Shown piece by piece: positions 25,707-35,097 of a stretch of 64,000 nt of DNA. This DNA comes from Nostoc sp. NMS8 (lineage in GTDB: Bacteria; Cyanobacteriota; Cyanobacteriia; Cyanobacteriales; Nostocaceae), in assembly GCF_017115045.1 (NCBI RefSeq), contig NZ_JABXKK010000112.1:1-64000 (forward strand), in the 5' to 3' direction. Each line of letters begins with the position of its first letter. Position 1 is the stretch's first letter. The translations under genes and the position numbers were made by a program. The notes below the pieces were generated by a model. That model worked only from the letters and a program-made list of their open reading frames with translations. It was not told the DNA's origin and searched no databases.

Positions 25707-26636
25707 ATCACAAAATGTGTTTTTTTTCAATATCTATACAGCTAGTAAAAAAGGGGTTCACATGGAGCGTAGAAGTATCTCACAAAGATAATTTTTCCTG
25801 CCATTGCCCCCAGCATTGGCTCACGATCAAAAAACTACAAAGTTCCGCGATCTGCTTATTAGTATTTAACTTACACATTTTCAGCTCGTAAGATTTTTGA
25901 TTGAACAAGAATTCAGAAGTCAGAATTTAGGAGCAGAGCAATAAAAGCTCTGGCAAGGCTTCAGAATCGCTTTCGTCGGGGATTCTGAAGTGAATTATAG
26001 CTCCTGACTCCTGAATTCTTTCTTGTTAAGAATTAACCAGCAGCGATGAATAGTTCTAAGTAATACTATTTCAATTACTATTCAAGATTTAAGACAGTTT
26101 CAGACGGTAATTTAGACCCAGATCGAGAAAAAACTATTTTTAGATCAAGTGATATTGAACTCTTAAATTTCAGATAATGATTAATCTTTAATATCAATTG
26201 AGTGAATGTACATTATTATATGACATACAACACACTATATAATTTTATTAACTTATATGAAAGTGGCATGTCGTGATTTCATGAACTTTTATTCTTGATT
26301 AATTTTTACATAAATACTATACTTAGCATTTATGCTTCTCCGAAGAAAAACTATTGTATACGTTTTAAAATCAGTTATTGAATGCTTGTAATTACATGGG
26401 AATTTGAATAGATGTTAATGACATGATATTAGCTGCATGGATTAATCAGAATTAGCTTTGATAAGCACAGAAATTACCGGAGGTTAATAACATGACGCTA
26501 TTTATTCATTAACTTAGTATTGATATCAAGCAAGAAGACAGGGTACTTAGATATTGTTTATGGTAAAATAATTACTTTTCGATCGAATTAACACTGACAG
26601 CAAAAATCTGAACCTTAGCAAACAGGTTATTTTAAC
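25707..26636. other. 930-base gene-free region upstream of the diguanylate cyclase
   Basis: Holds one palindromic element at about 25904-26027. The left part reads AACAAGAATTCAGAAGTCAG and the right part ends CTGAATTCTTTCTTGTT, its approximate inverted complement. The inner arms are GATTCTGAAG-like. The rest is AT-rich without a convincing frame and presumably contains the promoter and a long 5' leader for the gene at 26637. Confidence 0.55.
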
Positions 26637-27917
26637 ATGCTCGCCCGCAAAATCCTAGTTGTTGAGGATGAAAAAATTCTCGCCTTAAATATTAGAAAAA
26701 GTTTACAAAAACTAGGTTATTCGGTTTCAGAAACAACTAAGTCTGGTAAAGAGGCAATAAAAAAGGTAGCAGAAACTCTTCCACATTTAGTATTAATTGA
26801 TATCTGCCTAGCTGGGGAAATTGACGGCATACACGTAGCAGATATTATCCAGAATCACTTTCATGTACCTGTAGTATATCTAACAGAGTGTTTGGAATAT
26901 AAAACATTACATAAAAATCAGCTAAGTGAACCTTTTAGCTACATAGTCAAACCAGTTATTGAAAGAGATTTACATTATGCGATTGAAATGGCTCTGTACA
27001 AACATCAAAGCAAAAAGATATTATACGAAGAGAAACAAAGGCTGGCAACAATTATTAACAGTATGGGCTGTGCAGTGATTGTGACTTATGCAAATGGTTC
27101 TATTCAAATGATGAATCCCATCGCAGAAAGAATCACTGGTTGGAAGCAAAGTGAAGCGTTTGGTAAAAATTTAGTAGAAGTTGTTAACTTAGTTGACAAA
27201 GATGTAGGAGAAACAATTGAAAATTTAGCCACAGATGTAATGGAAGCAGGTGAAATTTTCAATTTACCAGAAAACTGTACACTGATTACAAAAGATGGTA
27301 AAGAAATAGCGATTGGGGATAATGTTTCACCCATCCGCGATCGAGATGGTAATATTACTGGCGCGGTTTTAATTTTTCAAGATATCACCAAACGCAAGCA
27401 GACGGAGGCGCAACTGATCCGTAATGCGTTTTATGATGGACTGACAGCATTACCAAATCGTGTTTTATTCTTAGATCGGCTCAGACAAACTATTGAACGT
27501 AGTAAACGCAGAAGCGATTATTATTTTGCAGTTTTATTTTTGGATTTAGATGGCTTTAAAGAGATTAACGATCGCTTTGGGCATGGAATCGGGGATGATT
27601 TTTTAATAGCGATCGCTAGACGTTTAGAGTTGTGTTTACGTGGTGGCGATACTGTAGCACGATTTGGTGGTGATGAGTTTACTGTTCTTTTGGAGGATAT
27701 TAAAGATATTACCGATGCTACCAATGTTGCCAAACGTATTCAAGACTCCTTACGATTGCCAGTTAACCTCAATGGATATCAATTATCTGCTACAGCTAGC
27801 ATCGGTATTACTTGGAATTTTACTAATCATGACGAGCCTGCAACTTTGCTACGGGATGCTGATATTGCTATGTACCGAGCTAAACGGCAGGGAAAAGCTA
27901 CTTATGCCATATTTTAG
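26637..27917 (+). CDS. Response regulator diguanylate cyclase (REC-PAS-GGDEF)
   Basis: 426 residues. The REC domain (about 5-120) has phospho-acceptor D55 (LIDICLAGEIDG), the acidic pair E10-D11 and Lys in IVKP. A PAS domain follows (about 135-250; AVIVTYANGSIQMMNPIAERITGW). The GGDEF domain ends the chain, with an intact GGDEF motif at 344-348 and an allosteric RxxD I-site at R335-D338. It should therefore make cyclic di-GMP from GTP and be feedback-inhibited. No EAL domain is present. The cognate kinase is not adjacent. The RFGGDEF and DRLRQTIERSKR lead-in are standard. Confidence 0.93.
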   Translation: MLARKILVVEDEKILALNIRKSLQKLGYSVSETTKSGKEAIKKVAETLPHLVLIDICLAGEIDGIHVADIIQNHFHVPVVYLTECLEYKTLHKNQLSEPFSYIVKPVIERDLHYAIEMALYKHQSKKILYEEKQRLATIINSMGCAVIVTYANGSIQMMNPIAERITGWKQSEAFGKNLVEVVNLVDKDVGETIENLATDVMEAGEIFNLPENCTLITKDGKEIAIGDNVSPIRDRDGNITGAVLIFQDITKRKQTEAQLIRNAFYDGLTALPNRVLFLDRLRQTIERSKRRSDYYFAVLFLDLDGFKEINDRFGHGIGDDFLIAIARRLELCLRGGDTVARFGGDEFTVLLEDIKDITDATNVAKRIQDSLRLPVNLNGYQLSATASIGITWNFTNHDEPATLLRDADIAMYRAKRQGKATYAIF

Positions 27918-27956
27918 TTAATAGTTCTTTCTGCTGCCAATTCAAATAAGTGAGTT

Positions 27957-28517
27957 ATGGAAAAAACTGAAAAACAGAAAATGCTCGCAGGCGAATTATA
28001 TTTGGCAGAAGATCCAGAATTGGCAGCCGAAAGTAAACGAGCTAGTCGTCTGTTGCGGAGGTACAACTCTACAACCGAAGAACAGCAAGAGCAACGGCAG
28101 CAAATTTTGCAAGAATTATTTGGCAGAATCGGTGAAAAAATAGCAATTGTGCCACCTTTTCACTGTGACTATGGTAATAATATTTTCGCTGGTGACAAAT
28201 TATATATGAACTATGGCTGTGTAATTTTAGACTGCAATAGAGTTCACATTGGTGAAAATGTCTTATGCGCTCCTTATGTGCAAATTTATACTGCTTATCA
28301 TCCTACAGAGCCAGAAATTCGCCTTTCTGGTAGAGAATTAGCTGCTCCAATCAACATTGGTAATAATGTCTGGATTGGTGGCAGTGCAATTATTTGTCCA
28401 GGTGTAACTATTGGTGATAATACAACCATTGGTGCTGGCAGTGTAGTTGTCAAAGATATACCTGAGAATGTTGTCGCTGCCGGTAATCCCTGCCGCGTCA
28501 TTCGCTATTTGTCGTAG
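27957..28517 (+). CDS. Sugar O-acetyltransferase (maltose acetyltransferase type)
   Basis: 186 residues with a left-handed beta-helix fold. The N-terminal Mac domain begins EKQKMLAGELYLAEDPELAAE. Hexapeptide repeats (IGENVLCAPYVQIYTAYHP, IGNNVWIGGSAIICPGVTIG, IGAGSVVVKDIP) follow, with the catalytic histidine in the YHP motif. It transfers acetyl from acetyl-CoA to a sugar. It starts 39 bases after the diguanylate cyclase on the same strand, so cotranscription is possible. Confidence 0.9.
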   Translation: MEKTEKQKMLAGELYLAEDPELAAESKRASRLLRRYNSTTEEQQEQRQQILQELFGRIGEKIAIVPPFHCDYGNNIFAGDKLYMNYGCVILDCNRVHIGENVLCAPYVQIYTAYHPTEPEIRLSGRELAAPINIGNNVWIGGSAIICPGVTIGDNTTIGAGSVVVKDIPENVVAAGNPCRVIRYLS

Positions 28518-28520
28518 AAT

Positions 28521-28901
28521 TTAAAACTTATATTCTCTAGCAATCCAATAGAGCCAGTCTGCGATCGCTTCTTGAGTTTCACTATCAGCGTCAATGGCTG
28601 CTATTTCAGATAATTTTGCAGAATATACATCATCATCTTTACCATTAATATAAGCCACTTCTACAAACATATCTTTTAAGCACTCATCATCTGGGGCCAT
28701 TCCCACGACTTCGACTTGTTTCTCCTCGGCGGCAGCTGATTTGCGTCCCTTCTTAGTCCATTTTGCCAGAAAAGGAAAATTTAGAGTCTCTTCGAGGTAA
28801 TAGTACCAACCCATAGCCCTGTCTTCTTTGTCTTCGGCATCTACAATAATCTCTGTTTTAATGCGATGCTCTCGATTTTCGTCGGCTTCAACACTAGGCA
28901 T
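28521..28901 (-). CDS. CcbP-family calcium-binding protein
   Basis: 126 residues, very acidic, with no EF hand. The block REHRIKTEIIVDAEDKEDRA followed by MGWYYYLEETLNFPFLAKW, then VEVVGMAPDDECLKDMFVEV, matches the cyanobacterial CcbP pattern I know from Anabaena. There the protein buffers Ca2+ and its removal accompanies heterocyst differentiation. The C-terminus (IADWLYWIAREYKF) is longer than in that protein as I recall it, so this may be a paralog. It converges with the acetyltransferase with three bases between stops. Confidence 0.7.
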   Translation of the reverse strand: MPSVEADENREHRIKTEIIVDAEDKEDRAMGWYYYLEETLNFPFLAKWTKKGRKSAAAEEKQVEVVGMAPDDECLKDMFVEVAYINGKDDDVYSAKLSEIAAIDADSETQEAIADWLYWIAREYKF

Positions 28902-29013
28902 AAAATGACGCGTTGCGTATAATACATTTTGATAATATTAGCAAAGTCTTGACTAAGAATAATTTTTCTCAAACATAGACACTGTAGCTAATTACTGCTG
29001 GAGGTACTTAAAT

Positions 29014-30366
29014 ATGCAGGAGTTAAAATCCGCCGAGGAAATGCCTGGTAGCTTTGGCTTGCCCATTTTAGGCGAGACTTTAGAAATATTTCGGGATTTA
29101 GAACTGTATATATGGCGACGATTCCAGCAGCATGGTTCAGTTTTTAAGACGAGTGTCATGGGATACAAACGTGCTTATATAATCGGCCCTGATGCGAATC
29201 GGCTGGTGCTGGTAGAACAAGCGGAAAATATGTCGTCGCGGATCGGGTGGTATTTCCTAGAATCAACATTTGGCAACAATATTTTATTACAAGATGGGGA
29301 AGAACATCGGTTAACTCGTCGTTTGATGTATCCAGCATTTCACGGAAAAGCGATCGCTACATACTTCGATACCATTCAAAATATTGTGCAAGACTTCCTC
29401 AAAGATTGGGGAGAGCGAGAAACGATTCCCTTAAATTCTAGTTTCCGCCAGCTTACCCTGATAGTTGCGACTCGCCTGTTCTTGGGAAGTCAGAACAAGA
29501 GCGAAGTCGAGCAAACCAGTCAGTGGTTTACACAACTGATAGATAGCAGTATGGCAATATTCAAATGGAATGTCCCTTTCACTTTATATGGTCGCGGTCA
29601 AAATGCTAGGGGTAAGTTAGTGGCTTTCTTGCGTCAAGAAATCGCCCAACGTATCGAGCAAGGTAATTTAGAAGAATCAAAAGATGTGTTGGGATTACTT
29701 TTAGCGGCTGTTGATGAAGACGGTAATAAATTGAGCGAAGCACAGGTAATCAACGAAGCATTACTACTGCTCTTTGCTGGACATGAAACTACAGCCTCCT
29801 TGCTAACTTGGGTAATCTTTGAATTAGGTAATCACCCAGAATGGCGAGAACGACTGCGCCAAGAACAATTAGCAGTTGTGGGAGATAATTCCCTTAACCT
29901 GTCCCATCTCAAACAACTTCCGCAGTTAACCAACGTACTAAAAGAAATAGAAAGGCTCTATCCGCCAGTGTATGCCTATAATCGTGGAGTTCTCAAGGAT
30001 ATTGAGTATGGAGGCTATCGCATACCTGCTGGTTGGTTTGTGACAATTTCGCCGATGCTGACTCACCGTTTACCAGAACTGTACACCGATCCCGATCGCT
30101 TCGACCCCGATCGCTTTGCACCACCTCGCGAAGAAGATAAGAAACATCCTTTGGCACTAATGGGTTTTGGTTATGGTTCACACAGTTGTCTAGGTATGGA
30201 ATTTGCCCAAATGGAAATGAAAATTGTGCTTTCCACACTGCTTCGTCATTACGACTGGACAGTAAAACCAGATTATTCTGCGATCGCTCCAGTTCGTAAG
30301 CCTTCTAAAGTTAAAGATACTCTACAAGCATATATTGAGCCTTTGAATAGCAAGCTAAATTCCTGA
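29014..30366 (+). CDS. Cytochrome P450, CYP120-like
   Basis: 450 residues, with GGAGG before ATG 29014. I-helix oxygen-activation motif AGHETT at 255-260, K-helix ExxR in KEIERLYPP, and the heme loop FGYGSHSCLG with the thiolate ligand C392. The opening (PGSFGLPILGETLEIF) and the overall sequence resemble CYP120/CYP26-like enzymes; Synechocystis CYP120A1 hydroxylates retinoic acid. A soluble or peripheral monooxygenase acting on a retinoid or apocarotenoid is a reasonable inference. No redox partner is encoded next to it. Confidence 0.92.
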   Translation: MQELKSAEEMPGSFGLPILGETLEIFRDLELYIWRRFQQHGSVFKTSVMGYKRAYIIGPDANRLVLVEQAENMSSRIGWYFLESTFGNNILLQDGEEHRLTRRLMYPAFHGKAIATYFDTIQNIVQDFLKDWGERETIPLNSSFRQLTLIVATRLFLGSQNKSEVEQTSQWFTQLIDSSMAIFKWNVPFTLYGRGQNARGKLVAFLRQEIAQRIEQGNLEESKDVLGLLLAAVDEDGNKLSEAQVINEALLLLFAGHETTASLLTWVIFELGNHPEWRERLRQEQLAVVGDNSLNLSHLKQLPQLTNVLKEIERLYPPVYAYNRGVLKDIEYGGYRIPAGWFVTISPMLTHRLPELYTDPDRFDPDRFAPPREEDKKHPLALMGFGYGSHSCLGMEFAQMEMKIVLSTLLRHYDWTVKPDYSAIAPVRKPSKVKDTLQAYIEPLNSKLNS

Positions 30367-30484
30367 CATGATTATAAAGACAAAAAGCAAATCTATAACT
30401 AAGTTAGAAGCTCATCTCTATAAATGGTCAACCTAGTATATCAACCAAGTGCTACGCTACAGTTAGCAAGATTGAGAGGCAACT

Positions 30485-31081
30485 ATGACTGCCCTGATTC
30501 TGAACCTCAGCCCCGCCATTGAACTAACAGATGAGCAGTTCTTCCAACTGTGTCAGAATAATCGAGATTTGCGACTTGAGCGCACAGCAGAGGGAGAATT
30601 AATTATCATGCCACCAACTGCATGGGAAAGCGGAAATCGTAATAGTAGACTGACACAGCGTTTAGGTAATTGGACTGACGCTGATGGTACAGGACTGGCT
30701 TTTGATTCTTCCACAGGTTTCAAACTCCCCAATGGTGCAAATCGCTCTCCTGATGCATCTTGGGTGAGTCGCAAGCGATTAGAAGCTCTGAATCCAGACC
30801 CCGACAGATTCCTACCGCTTGCTCCCGATTTTGCGGTAGAATTACGTTCTGCTTCAGACAGCTTAAAAACTGTGCAACAAAAAATGCAGGAATATATTGA
30901 CAATGGTGTGCGTTTAGGTTGGCTGATTGATCCGCAGAACCAACAGGTAGAAATTTTCCGCCCAGGACAGGAAGTTGAGGTTTTGCGTAGGCGTAGCCCG
31001 TCGGAGACATCGCCTACCAGCTTATCAGGTGAGGATGTATTGCCTGGGTTTGTACTGGATTTAACACAGATTTTGAGTTAA
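30485..31081 (+). CDS. Uma2 family (DUF820) restriction-like nuclease
   Basis: 198 residues. The PD-(D/E)XK-like fold is recognised by FFQLCQNNRDLRLERTAEGELIIMPP (split here in the family's usual way), then FKLPNGANRSPDASWVSR, FAVELRSASDS and QKMQEYIDNGVRLGWLIDP. D..E..S-K type catalytic residues are present. These genes are greatly expanded in cyanobacteria and their role is unclear. Residues around 168-178 (RRRSPSETSPT) are encoded by a dispersed palindromic repeat at 30987-31019, an 11-codon insertion before the conserved SGEDVLPGF tail. Confidence 0.88.
   Translation: MTALILNLSPAIELTDEQFFQLCQNNRDLRLERTAEGELIIMPPTAWESGNRNSRLTQRLGNWTDADGTGLAFDSSTGFKLPNGANRSPDASWVSRKRLEALNPDPDRFLPLAPDFAVELRSASDSLKTVQQKMQEYIDNGVRLGWLIDPQNQQVEIFRPGQEVEVLRRRSPSETSPTSLSGEDVLPGFVLDLTQILS
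30987..31019 (+). repeat. 33-bp dispersed repeat inside the Uma2 gene
   Basis: Begins GCGTAGGCGTAGCCCGTCGG and continues AGACATCGCCTAC. A near-identical sequence in the opposite orientation lies at about 16554-16583 in non-coding DNA. At 33 bases (11 codons) it keeps the frame open. Confidence 0.8.
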
Positions 31082-31155
31082 GCGATCGCTGAATTTCACT
31101 CATTTCATATTTTGAGCAAATTTTAACTATAATTTGATAAAATTTTACCAAAAAA

Positions 31156-32391
31156 TTAATACTGACTTAATATTAAAAATACTGTCTGCAATAACCCGAT
31201 AACAAAACCCAAAACACCACCTAAACTTACAATCGCCTGCAATTCGTTTTTCACAATTCCCTCAATTGCCGCTTCTAAATCAGCCGGTGAAGTTGATTTT
31301 ACACGGTCAACTATCACTTCATCTATCGACAAAATTGGAATTACCTGGGTCACAATTGCTTCTAAATCTTTTTCCAAATACTTATCTAAAATTAGAGCCA
31401 ATTCTTGACTCATGACTTCTAAAGAAGTACTGACAACTGGTGAAGTACTAAGACGATTCAGCAGCACTACAGCAATATTTTCCCAATCAACAGAATCAGT
31501 TAATCCTTGTAAAAAATCGCTACCACTATTTTGCAGATAATGGCGAACACTTTCGCGGGTGGTCTTTTGGAGTTGGCGCACCGTCCCCATTGGCAAGTTT
31601 TGTAATGATAAATTTTGCAGTAATTTCCGAATGCGATCGCGCATCTGCAAATCTTGAATCAATTCCTGTAAGCGAGTATTGGTAGCCTCTTTTTCATCCA
31701 AGCAAAAAGTTCGTAGCCGTGTGAGAGTATTACGTAAGCCAAACAAATTTGCTACTACCCAATAAGTCCCACTGGTTTTTTCGCGGAAGCCTTCATCGAT
31801 AATTTGAATCGTGCGATCGGTCAAAAAATCAACTATCGCTTGGCGTAGCATATCTGGCGGTAAAACTACTTGCAATAACCAGTCAGCCAGCCGCGTAGCT
31901 TGTTCTTCGCTTAGTTGAAATTCCAGCAATATCTGGTCAAAAATTTGATTGATCTGTGCTTCCAAAAAATCTTCCCGTCGCGCCAAAACCTTGAGTAACC
32001 GGGGCAAGGATTCCCCTAGTAAATCCCGCAAAATTCCCGCAACAATTTTGGCACTTTTCTGGTTTTTATCTGTTTTGATTTGTTCAATCGCCAGATGCAA
32101 CAACCAAAGAATTGCAGCTTGAACGCGTTCTGTTTGCAACAAACGCCGCGCCAGATTTTGTAATTCTTTTGGTGTCAACAGTGACCCCATGATTGTATTG
32201 GAAATGTTCTTAGCCAGACGTTCCTGGTTGCGGGGGATCAATCCAGGGGTGAAGGGTACTCTTCGTCCCGCAATGTGAATTGCTCGGTAAGGACGGAACA
32301 ACATTTTTATCGCTATATCATTTGTGAAATAGCCAATAATTCCACCCAGTACCGGGGGAGACACATAAAGCCAAAGATGAGACCAGTCCAA
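31156..32391 (-). CDS. DUF445 family membrane protein
   Basis: 411 residues from TTG 32391. The N-terminus MDWSHLWLYVSPPVLGGIIGYFTNDIAIKMLFRP is the DUF445/YheB signature, with a first membrane helix and a conserved NDIAIKMLF. A long soluble helical region follows and a final helix (VLGFVIGLLQTVFLIL) closes the chain. The topology is two membrane ends around a cytoplasmic or periplasmic coiled body. No function is established. It is followed upstream on the same strand by menG, across a heptamer-repeat spacer. Confidence 0.85.
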   Translation of the reverse strand: MDWSHLWLYVSPPVLGGIIGYFTNDIAIKMLFRPYRAIHIAGRRVPFTPGLIPRNQERLAKNISNTIMGSLLTPKELQNLARRLLQTERVQAAILWLLHLAIEQIKTDKNQKSAKIVAGILRDLLGESLPRLLKVLARREDFLEAQINQIFDQILLEFQLSEEQATRLADWLLQVVLPPDMLRQAIVDFLTDRTIQIIDEGFREKTSGTYWVVANLFGLRNTLTRLRTFCLDEKEATNTRLQELIQDLQMRDRIRKLLQNLSLQNLPMGTVRQLQKTTRESVRHYLQNSGSDFLQGLTDSVDWENIAVVLLNRLSTSPVVSTSLEVMSQELALILDKYLEKDLEAIVTQVIPILSIDEVIVDRVKSTSPADLEAAIEGIVKNELQAIVSLGGVLGFVIGLLQTVFLILSQY

Positions 32392-32423
32392 GGGAAGAAT
32401 TAAAAAAGTTACGAGGTTAGAGC

Positions 32424-32530
32424 TTAGTGTTAGGAGTTAGGAGTTAGGAGTTAAGAGTTAAGAATGATAAATTTTAAATGAGAATTTATCACTACTGATA
32501 ATTCATAACTTTTAACTAATAACTCCTAAC
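32424..32530. repeat. STRR heptamers between DUF445 and menG genes
   Basis: Direct GTTAGGA heptamers (about 32427-32460) and inverted TAACTCC units (to 32530) make up the spacer and run into the 3' end of menG, supplying its last codons and stop. Confidence 0.75.
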
Positions 32531-33216
32531 TTACTAAGCACTAACACTCCCATCATACCGTTCGCAATGGGATAGTGTGTGGCAACAGCAAAACCAACTT
32601 GACGAGCTAACTCTATTTGCTCTTTGCCAATGGGAAAGCGGTCTAGGCTGGGACTGATGTAAGCATATTCTTCTTTTAAGCCCAAATAAGTGGCAACTGG
32701 CACCACGAAACCGTCCAGATACCACTGCTGAAAGGTACGTAGCTGAAGATTACTCGGTCGATGAAAGTCTAAAATTGCGGCTTTAGCTCCTGGCTTCAAA
32801 ACACGGTATAACTCTTGGAGACTGCGGGGAATATCTTTAACATTTCTTAAACCATAACCCATTGTTGCGGCATCAAATTGGTTATCGTCAAAGGGTAAAT
32901 TGAGGACATCAGCTTCTATCCAGGCGATCGCCGGTTGGGGGTACTGCTTTTGAGAGCGTTCTTTAGCGTTTTCGAGTAGGTTTGAGGAAAAATCCACTCC
33001 GTACACCTTTCCTATTGCTCCCACGCGCCGCGCCAAACGCAAGGCTAAATCACCACTACCGCAACACAAATCTAATGCACTATCTCCCGGTTTAGCTGCA
33101 CTCCATTTTACTGCCATTTCCTTCCAGATTCGATGCTGTCCCAGACTCAAGCAATCGTTCAACTGGTCATAAACTGGAGCAATACGGTTAAAAATGGACT
33201 GAATTTCGTTACTCAT
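32512..33216 (-). CDS. menG: 2-phytyl-1,4-naphthoquinone methyltransferase MenG (UbiE family)
   Basis: 234 residues, ATG 33216. The final methylation of phylloquinone. The UbiE start (IQSIFNRIAPVYDQLNDCLSLGQHRIWK), SAM motif LDLCCGSGDLALRLA near residue 47, YGVDFSSNLL, MGYGLRNVKD and RVLKPGAKAAILDF are all present. The last residues SKLGVIS and the stop are encoded by TTAGGAG heptamer repeat, so the natural C-terminus has been altered or replaced. It shares the phylloquinone pathway with menD at 23416. Confidence 0.93.
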   Translation of the reverse strand: MSNEIQSIFNRIAPVYDQLNDCLSLGQHRIWKEMAVKWSAAKPGDSALDLCCGSGDLALRLARRVGAIGKVYGVDFSSNLLENAKERSQKQYPQPAIAWIEADVLNLPFDDNQFDAATMGYGLRNVKDIPRSLQELYRVLKPGAKAAILDFHRPSNLQLRTFQQWYLDGFVVPVATYLGLKEEYAYISPSLDRFPIGKEQIELARQVGFAVATHYPIANGMMGVLVLSKLGVIS

Positions 33217-33386
33217 TTAATATTGGGCATGGGGCATGAGGTATGGGCAAAACAGTTTCATTAGCGGATAGCTAGGTTTGAGCCAGTTCCGAGTTCCCAG
33301 TCCTGAGTAAAGAAATAAGATTCCCCACTCAGCACTCATTACTCAGCACTTTTGAGGGGCATTGCTTGTTGACTAATGACTAGTGA

Positions 33387-34325
33387 CTAATGACTACTAG
33401 TCAGAGCGATCGCCACTAGTTGCGCTGATAAATTAATTAGGGTTAATTCATCTTCTCGCAAAGTGCAGGGTTGTTTCCACTGTAGTGATAATACGCCCAA
33501 AAGTTTATTACGGTAGCTAATGGGAATCACTAAATGTGCTTGCACACCTGTATTTTGGTAGTGAATAGCATCAACTAATTTAGTGTCTTTCAGTATATTT
33601 AAGGAAACTTGCATTTGCCCGGTGGCGATCGCTTCCCTTGTGAGTGGGTCTTGAGATAACCAATTTTCTATTGTACCTGTATCGCTGTAACTTCCTTGAG
33701 TTCCAACCAGAGTATTTCCATCTGTAAGTTGTAAAATACAGCCATCTGCCCCAAAAGTCTCACTCACAGCCCTAGCAATTGGAGCAAGAGTTTCCTCTAA
33801 GCTAGAAGCTGCTTGAGTTACCTGTACCAAAACACTCAGCAACGCCATTTGAGCATGAGCGCGGCGTAATTCTTCTGTGCGTTGCTTGAGCAAGTCATAG
33901 GTTTCTGCTGCTCTTTGCACCACTGCCTTCAGTTCCCCTGGGTCCCAAGGCTTGGTAATATATTTGTAGACTTGCCCCGCATTAATCGCTTCTACCAAGT
34001 CTTCAATATCAGTAAATCCGGTGAGAATTATTCTTACTGTATCGGGAAACTGAGGTACTGTCTTGCTGAGAAACTCAGTTCCTTTCATTTCTGGCATTCG
34101 TTGATCGGAGATAATCACCGCTACCTCGCCTTCTGCGGCCAAAACTTGTAGGGCGTTTACTCCACTATTAGCTTTGAGAACGTTAAAGTCGCGTCGAAAT
34201 GTACGATAAAGTAGATCGAGATTATCTGGCTCATCGTCAACTACCAAGATTTTCAGCTTTTTTGGTCGTTCGAGAGTCATAACTTGATACTGGACTTTAT
34301 CAATTTCAACACTGGGATTATCCAT
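33387..34325 (-). CDS. Response regulator with GAF domain
   Basis: 312 residues. An N-terminal REC domain (about 24-140) has ILVVDDEPDNLD, the acceptor aspartate in IISDQRMPEMKG, T in ILTGFTD and K in KYITKPWD; this RpfG-like receiver is common in cyanobacteria. A short coiled coil (about 145-165) leads to a GAF domain (about 165-310). No output domain such as HD-GYP or DNA binding is present, so it may act by protein interaction. The C-terminal TSSH and stop fall in a TGACTAA-type heptamer repeat. Confidence 0.88.
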   Translation of the reverse strand: MDNPSVEIDKVQYQVMTLERPKKLKILVVDDEPDNLDLLYRTFRRDFNVLKANSGVNALQVLAAEGEVAVIISDQRMPEMKGTEFLSKTVPQFPDTVRIILTGFTDIEDLVEAINAGQVYKYITKPWDPGELKAVVQRAAETYDLLKQRTEELRRAHAQMALLSVLVQVTQAASSLEETLAPIARAVSETFGADGCILQLTDGNTLVGTQGSYSDTGTIENWLSQDPLTREAIATGQMQVSLNILKDTKLVDAIHYQNTGVQAHLVIPISYRNKLLGVLSLQWKQPCTLREDELTLINLSAQLVAIALTSSH

Positions 34326-35097
34326 AAGATATTTCCTTTAAATATTCACTCTCTTGTTATATTCCATACCAAGTTTAGTTGAGAATAGCCGAAAATTGCC
34401 AAAGGTTTATACGGAGTTATTTTGCATGTTTTAAAATGCTAAGAGTGAGCGCTACAGGGAAAATTTACTTGCCCACATATCCGAATTAGAAAAAATCGTA
34501 AAATAAGAACCAACTAAATCAGCTTAACTGGCTGTTTTTATTATGGATGAGGTAGGTTAAAAACCTCCTTACAGCGCAATATGTTTCAGTTAAGAGCTAA
34601 TGGTAACAATTGTGGATTTTCGAGACGCGATAAATCGCCGTCTCTACAAGTGTTTTGGGCTGATCTTAACTGTATTGCTTTAAAGTGTTCCAAAAAATAA
34701 ATGATCCAAAACTTGTCATTGCGAGCGAAGCGAAGCAATCGCAATGACAATTGGAGATTTTTTTAATAGGAGTACTCTTATAGTCTTTCCCGATAAGCGT
34801 GAGGTACACCCGTAGGGGCACGGCACTGCGCCCTACACTCACGATATAATGTTATACCGCATCTGAATGGGAACCGCTATAGCAAAGCAGTAGCCTTTGT
34901 GCGTAGCTTCACCCGTAGGCTGGCCTAGAATTAGATGGAGTTGAAAGCAATAAAAGCAATAAATTCCAACCTCCTGCCCCCAAGATAAGTTTCCACAGAT
35001 AAACTCAAGGCAGTAGGTCTGGGTAGTTCATAGATTAGAATAAGACTTGCTCATGAGGTGTTAATTAACCTCTCAAGTTGAAGCTCGCACTCTGATT
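34326..35097. other. 770-base spacer with dispersed repeats
   Basis: Contains a GAGACGCGATAAATCGCCG unit with its inverted half near 34622-34650, also seen near 36220 and 60245. A CATTGCGAGCGAAGCG palindrome lies at about 34717-34748. I see no gene. It presumably includes the promoter of raf1 and of the divergent REC-GAF gene. Confidence 0.5.

Noticed and set aside
25707..26636. Long leader of the diguanylate cyclase considered as a riboswitch region
   Set aside because: No cyclic di-GMP or other riboswitch core motif recognised by eye; a covariance search would be needed.
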